This document shows, in pieces, positions 5,203 through 7,486 of a stretch of 7,486 nt of DNA (its first letter is position 1; the number at the start of each line of letters is the position of its first letter). Both the position numbers and the translations under genes were made by a program. Origin of the DNA: an uncultured Christensenellaceae bacterium (GTDB lineage: Bacteria > Bacillota > Clostridia > Christensenellales > CAG-314); contig CAJUCX010000016.1 of assembly GCA_910585195.1 (NCBI GenBank), positions 1 through 7,486 of the forward strand, written 5' to 3'. The notes under the pieces were generated by a model. The model saw only the letters and a program-made list of their open reading frames with translations, had not been told where the DNA came from and did no database searches.

Positions 5203-6072
5203 ATGGAAAAAATTAAAATCACTTGCGACAGTGCGGCAGATTTGAACGCCTTGTTTGAAGAAAACAACATAGGCGTAATTCCGCTGTACGTCAATTTAGG
5301 TGATAAAGAGTTTATCGACGGCGTAAACATAACGCCGGAAGACATTTACAAATCGGTTGAGGTTGACGGCATAATGCCTAAAACCGCTGCGAGAAATCCT
5401 CAAGATTTTAAGGAGTTTTTCAAGCAGTATACCGACGATGGTTATAAGGTAGTGCATTTCAGCATATCCGACAAAATCTCGCTTATGCATAAGTCGGCTT
5501 GCGCCGCCGCTAAGGAACTTGCAGAGGAAGGTGCAACAGTATATACGATAGACAGCAAATCGCTTTGCGTAGGCATAGGTTTGTTGGTGTTGAGCGCGAT
5601 AGATATGATGAAAGAAGGCGTCCCTGCCGAAGAGATTTACCGTCGTTCATTAAACAGAGTAGACAAGGTGCAAACGTCTTTCGTTATCAACACTATGGAG
5701 TATCTGTATAAGGGCGGCCGTTGCAGCGGACTTGCTGCTTTTGCGGCAACGAGGTTTAAGATTAAACCGTCGCTCATTATGGACAACGGCGAGATAGTGG
5801 TATACAACAAATATATGTCAAACACAGGTCGCCGTGCGATAAGAAAGTATATCGACGACGTGTTGAAGCAGTTTGACAACCCCGACCCTAAACGTCTGTT
5901 TTTTGTGCATACAAAAATGGACGAAGAAATGTTGGAGGAAATTAGAGTATATTTGAAGAAGAAAACCAACTTCGACGTAACTTTGGAAAATATAGCCGGC
6001 TCTACGATAACGTCTCACTGCGGTCCCGCAACAATGGGCATAATGTACATAAACGACGGCGGAGTTTATTAA
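5203..6072 (+). CDS. DegV/FakB-family fatty-acid-binding protein
   Basis: The product has 289 residues, the usual family length. The N-terminal domain has ITCDSAADL (6-14), MPKTAARNPQDF (58-69, where many members have P-K-T-S-Q-P) and FSISDKISLMHKSA (86-99). The second domain has VYTIDSKSLCVGIGLLVL (113-130), NTMEYLYKGGRC (163-174) and the C-terminal ITSHCGPATMG (269-279). Thr61, Ser93 and His272 fit the positions that hold the fatty-acid carboxylate in FakB proteins. FakB proteins present fatty acid to the kinase FakA, making acyl-phosphate for phospholipid synthesis. GAGGTG (5192-5197) supports the ATG at 5203; a TTG at 5173 is less likely. The gene forms a single unit between a consensus promoter and a strong terminator. 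No fakA is in view, so the kinase partner is elsewhere or outside the window. Confidence 0.93.
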   Translation: MEKIKITCDSAADLNALFEENNIGVIPLYVNLGDKEFIDGVNITPEDIYKSVEVDGIMPKTAARNPQDFKEFFKQYTDDGYKVVHFSISDKISLMHKSACAAAKELAEEGATVYTIDSKSLCVGIGLLVLSAIDMMKEGVPAEEIYRRSLNRVDKVQTSFVINTMEYLYKGGRCSGLAAFAATRFKIKPSLIMDNGEIVVYNKYMSNTGRRAIRKYIDDVLKQFDNPDPKRLFFVHTKMDEEMLEEIRVYLKKKTNFDVTLENIAGSTITSHCGPATMGIMYINDGGVY

Positions 6073-6103
6073 GCAAAAGGATAAGAATAAAACTTAAAAA
6101 TCA

Positions 6104-6136
6104 CAAAAATGCACTGTTTTTTACAGTGCATTTTTG
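6104..6136 (+). terminator. Rho-independent terminator of the DegV-family gene
   Basis: CAAAAATGCACTGT (6104-6117) pairs perfectly with ACAGTGCATTTTTG (6123-6136) around a TTTTT loop, with five T residues at the end of the right arm. It begins 32 nt after the stop. The left A-run makes it symmetrical enough to act in both directions. Confidence 0.92.
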
Positions 6137-6185
6137 TATATGTAAATATTGTCGTTGTTTATAAGTAAACTTGCCTTAAGCATTG

Positions 6186-6209
6186 TTTGCATAAATTGCA
6201 TTATGCAAA
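6186..6209. other. Short AT-rich stem-loop between convergent terminators
   Basis: TTTGCATAA (6186-6194) pairs with TTATGCAAA (6201-6209) over ATTGCA. It lies between the two terminators in a stretch with no gene. No T-run follows. It may be an extra transcription block or a chance palindrome in AT-rich DNA. Confidence 0.3.
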
Positions 6210-6227
6210 AATATTTGATAAAAGCAG

Positions 6228-6259
6228 AAAAAAAGCACTGTTAAAAATAGTGCTTTTTT
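6228..6259 (-). terminator. Terminator of the tRNA-Ser(CGA) transcript (symmetrical)
   Basis: The core GCACTGTT (6235-6242) pairs with AATAGTGC (6246-6253, with one G-U pair), extended by an A-run on the left (6228-6234) and six T on the right (6254-6259). On the minus strand it ends in seven T residues, suiting the leftward tRNA transcript that also carries the 6358-6262 element. It can work on the plus strand too, as a back-up to the degV terminator. Confidence 0.8.
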
Positions 6260-6261
6260 GT

Positions 6262-6358
6262 GTTTACAAATAAGTTTCTTATTTGTAAACATATTTGCGC
6301 GTATAGCGCACCTTAAACCAAAATTGCAACCAACGAAGTTGGAAGTTTTGCAATTTTG
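6262..6358 (-). ncRNA. Structured ~97-nt element, copy A
   Basis: Read on the minus strand there are three parts. From 6358 to 6319 an 11-bp stem CAAAATTGCAA/TTGCAATTTTG has a 5-nt bulge (AACTT) on its 5' side and an inner stem CCAAC/GTTGG closed by TTC. Then comes a 28-nt linker with a small TGCGC/GCGCA hairpin. From 6290 to 6262 a perfect 13-bp stem GTTTACAAATAAG/CTTATTTGTAAAC has an AAA loop. It starts 5 nt after the CCA end of tRNA-Ser(CGA) and ends before its terminator, so it would be co-transcribed with the tRNA. A second copy at 7145-7243 keeps every pair through compensating changes. I do not recognise the family; a palindromic DNA repeat is the alternative. Confidence 0.6.
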
Positions 6359-6363
6359 AAATT

Positions 6364-6454
6364 TGGCGGAGATGGTGGGATTCGAACCCACGTGCCCCGT
6401 TAGGGACAAAACGATTTCGAGTCGTTCTCGTTATGACCACTTCGATACATCTCC
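6364..6454 (-). tRNA. tRNA-Ser(CGA)
   Basis: This 91-nt minus-strand gene has acceptor stem GGAGATG/CATCTCC, discriminator G and an encoded CCA (6366-6364). The anticodon loop is CTCGAAA with anticodon CGA (complement of 6417-6419) on an AACGA/TCGTT stem. The T arm carries GGTTCGAAT, and the long paired variable arm is that of a class II serine tRNA. It reads UCG codons. The likely promoter is the consensus one at 6637-6609, with a long structured leader. The structured element at 6358-6262 and the terminator at 6259-6228 lie downstream. Confidence 0.96.
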
Positions 6455-6464
6455 ATATTCAGTT

Positions 6465-6545
6465 CAAAAAAATTTTCGCAAGTGCTGCTTGCTTGATAGC
6501 GTTTACATTGTTTACGGCAAAAAGTGTCGCCGCGAAATTTTTTTG
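6465..6545 (-). ncRNA. Structured leader or small RNA upstream of tRNA-Ser(CGA)
   Basis: On the minus strand CAAAAAAATTTCGC (6545-6532) can pair with GCGAAAATTTTTTTG (6479-6465) with a single bulge. The pairing encloses a CGGC/GCCG hairpin and a GCAAG-CAGCA-CTTGC hairpin whose right arm partly overlaps the outer stem. The right strand ends in seven T residues, so the same sequence could act as a terminator-like hairpin plus U-run ten bases before the tRNA. A clean GCGATG/CATCGC hairpin (6569-6555) lies further upstream. Either this is a processed 5' leader, or a ~140-nt small RNA from the 6637-6609 promoter that ends before the tRNA. Confidence 0.4.
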
Positions 6546-6608
6546 TTTATAGGTGCGATGAAACATCGCGTTTTGTTTTTGCAAATGCCTAGCACACTCA
6601 ACTGTTTG

Positions 6609-6637
6609 ATTATATAAAGTTTTGTGCCGATTGTCAA
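6609..6637 (-). promoter_or_regulatory. Perfect consensus promoter upstream of tRNA-Ser(CGA)
   Basis: On the minus strand TTGACA (6637-6632), 17 bp, TATAAT (6614-6609), all twelve bases consensus. The start would be near 6602, 148 nt before the mature tRNA. No closer good promoter is visible. Such strength fits stable-RNA transcription. Confidence 0.88.
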
Positions 6638-7074
6638 ACAAAAACCGTTTACCGTTGAAAAACGCAAAATTTACAAAAAGGGGGAAGCACCCGCTCTTTT
6701 ATTTTGCAATTTTGCACCTGCTGCGCTGTTTGTGTTTTTTTAATTCAGTTTGCAGTTGGCAAATTATTTACTAATCAAACCGTATTTTTGCTTTTGCAAT
6801 TTATTGCATTCATTTTGCACTTATTTATTAGTGGTGAGATATTATTTCATTGCAATTTGTTGCAGTTGTTTTTGGTTGCTTGTTTAACGCAGGAATATTG
6901 CTTGCGGTTGCTTATTTGGCTGTGAGACATTATTTCATTGCAAACCGTGCTTTTGTTTTGTGGAAAAGTAATATAATAACATAGAGGGAAGTTGTATAGA
7001 AAGGCAAAAACGGTTGCAAAATACCGAAAATGTGGGAAAAAGTAAATATTTTGTAACAAAAAGCAAAAATGGTA
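6638..7074. other. Gene-free AT-rich region rich in TTGCAA-type words
   Basis: I see no credible protein gene in this 437-nt stretch on either strand; the open frames lack ribosome binding sites and have biased, hydrophobic or Cys/Phe-rich translations. It is dense in TTGCAA/TTTGCA words. It contains a near-perfect direct repeat (6835-6855 and 6923-6943) and a second pair, GGTTGCTTGTTT (6874-6885) and GGTTGCTTATTT (6906-6917). A lone TATAAT at 6972-6977 lacks a convincing -35. Confidence 0.6.
6835..6943 (+). repeat. 21-bp direct repeat pair, one mismatch, 88 bp apart
   Basis: The copies are at 6835-6855 and 6923-6943. Both begin TGAGA and end ATTATTTCATTGCAA, differing only at the sixth base (T against C). 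A second, shorter repeat pair (6874-6885 and 6906-6917) lies between them. This could be remnants of a duplicated unit or of a dispersed repeat family. Confidence 0.7.
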
Positions 7075-7103
7075 TTGCAATTTGCAAAATAAAGATATAT
7101 AAT
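7075..7103 (+). promoter_or_regulatory. Promoter of the hairpin-rich leader and the 3'-truncated membrane protein gene
   Basis: TTGCAA (7075-7080), exactly 17 bp, and a perfect TATAAT (7098-7103). The start near 7110 would give a leader of about 235 nt before the ATG at 7345. The -35 matches four of six consensus bases. No better promoter is visible between here and the gene. Confidence 0.65.
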
Positions 7104-7120
7104 AATAGCCTAAAATAATC

Positions 7121-7143
7121 AAAAGGTGGAAGTATCACCTTTT
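7121..7143 (+). other. 5' stem-loop of the leader
   Basis: AAAAGGTG (7121-7128) pairs perfectly with CACCTTTT (7136-7143) over a seven-base loop, about 11 nt after the predicted start. The four T at the end are too few for a confident terminator, though premature termination here is possible. It immediately precedes copy B of the structured element. Confidence 0.55.
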
Positions 7144-7144
7144 A

Positions 7145-7243
7145 CAAAAGCACAAAACTCCCGACTGCCGTCGGTTGTGCTTTTGAACTAATGAGAGCCT
7201 GCGGCACAAATCTGTTTGCAAATAAGTTGACTTATTTGCAAAC
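7145..7243 (+). ncRNA. Structured ~99-nt element, copy B
   Basis: From 7145 to 7185 an 11-bp stem CAAAAGCACAA/TTGTGCTTTTG has a 5-nt 5'-side bulge (AACTC) and an inner stem CCGAC/GTCGG closed by TGCC. A 28-nt linker with a weak GCC/GGC hairpin follows. From 7214 to 7243 a perfect 13-bp stem GTTTGCAAATAAG/CTTATTTGCAAAC has a TTGA loop. Its architecture matches copy A at 6358-6262 part for part, with five compensated base-pair changes. Here it sits in the 5' leader of the 7345 gene, in the same sense as that gene, so it could influence its expression. An AGTGC/GCACT hairpin (7251-7263) follows. Confidence 0.6.
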
Positions 7244-7344
7244 GGAAAAATAGTGCGGTGCACTCGATACGAAGAACTGTTTTTAATAAAAGAAAAAAGA
7301 AATTTTTTTAGAAAGGAAATTATACCAAGAAGAAGGGATTGTTT

Positions 7345-7486
7345 ATGAAACGTCTGAACGGTATTAACAAAAACTCAATAAAAACTAAATTGATGGTTTA
7401 TCTCATGGCGGTGGTGCTGTTGTTCAGCGGCGTCGGCATAACTTTGCTTACAAACAACTTCGGCAGCAACGGCAACGACTCAAACG
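7345..7486 (+). CDS. N-terminus of a membrane protein, possibly chemoreceptor or sensor (3'-truncated)
   Basis: The first 47 residues are visible before the window ends. A basic N-terminus (MKRLNGINKNSIKTKL) is followed by a transmembrane helix (about 17-36, MVYLMAVVLLFSGVGITLL) and a polar, Asn/Gly/Ser-rich start of an external region (NNFGSNGNDSN). The short S-I-K-T-K-L motif before the first helix is common in methyl-accepting chemotaxis proteins and sensor kinases, which have this topology, but no diagnostic domain is in view. AAGGGA (7333-7338) lies six bases before the ATG. The gene is preceded by a leader of about 235 nt with several hairpins, including copy B of the repeated structured element. 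Confidence 0.65.
   Translation, partial: MKRLNGINKNSIKTKLMVYLMAVVLLFSGVGITLLTNNFGSNGNDSN

Noticed and set aside
6363..6617. Plus-strand open frame starting MAEMVGFEPTC
   Set aside because: This is the antisense translation of tRNA-Ser(CGA), a recurrent annotation artefact, running on into AT-rich leader sequence.
6984..7045. Possible 17-codon basic peptide from a TTG at 6992 after GAGGGA
   Set aside because: The Shine-Dalgarno-like run ends only two bases before the TTG, too close to work, and the upstream TATAAT has no -35.
6704..7138. Hydrophobic open frames on both strands in the AT-rich region
   Set aside because: They have Cys/Phe/Leu-rich translations with no ribosome binding sites, and they span direct repeats. 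They are best explained by low-complexity DNA.
6262..7243. CRISPR array or composite transposon ends
   Set aside because: There are only two copies, in opposite orientation, internally palindromic and differing by compensated changes. No regular spacers, no cas genes and no transposase are present.
7104..7344. A c-di-GMP-I, T-box or SAM riboswitch in the leader of the last gene
   Set aside because: I did not find the conserved core bases of these families; the hairpins match only the other copy of the element in this window.

Overview
The window looks like chromosome from a low-GC, single-membrane Firmicute, most likely an uncultured gut member of the Clostridia. The reasons are the AT-rich intergenic DNA, TTGACA/TATAAT promoters with 17-bp spacing, GGAG-type ribosome binding sites, rho-independent terminators, tRNA genes that encode CCA, a DegV-family protein, and an acidic single-pass membrane protein of a type I associate with these bacteria. 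I see no transposase, integrase, phage gene or CRISPR array.

Layout. Positions 1-120 hold the start codon and strong promoter of a leftward gene that lies almost wholly outside the window, then a stem-loop. Positions 125-452 hold a leftward tRNA-Ser(UGA) with its own promoter and terminator, plus a cryptic proline-rich reading frame downstream of it. Two rightward single-gene units follow: a PH-like (bPH2/DUF304) membrane protein (594-1232) and a single-pass acidic protein with a basic C-terminal domain (1354-2508). A bidirectional terminator separates the latter from a small leftward BamE-like lipoprotein (2613-2894). After a repeat-rich leader comes a two-gene operon with overlapping genes: a GT4 glycosyltransferase (3147-4319) and a PlsC-type acyltransferase (4306-5043). 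A perfect 28-bp palindrome and a perfect consensus promoter then lead into a DegV/FakB-type fatty-acid-binding protein (5203-6072). Acyltransferase, lipid-type glycosyltransferase and fatty-acid binder together suggest a membrane-lipid or glycolipid neighbourhood; that functional link is inference.

The right-hand part (6073-7344) has almost no protein genes but much structure: convergent terminators, a leftward tRNA-Ser(CGA) with a consensus promoter about 150 nt upstream and a structured leader, a repeat-rich AT region, and a promoter plus hairpin-rich leader for a truncated rightward gene encoding a membrane protein (7345-7486), possibly a chemoreceptor or sensor.

The most interesting signal is a ~97-99-nt element present twice, at 6262-6358 on the minus strand directly after tRNA-Ser(CGA), and at 7145-7243 on the plus strand in the leader of the last gene. 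The copies differ at five stem positions and all five differences are compensated by the pairing base. Segment lengths are also nearly identical (40/28/29 against 41/28/30 nt). This suggests a conserved folded RNA, or a palindromic repeat family, that I do not recognise.
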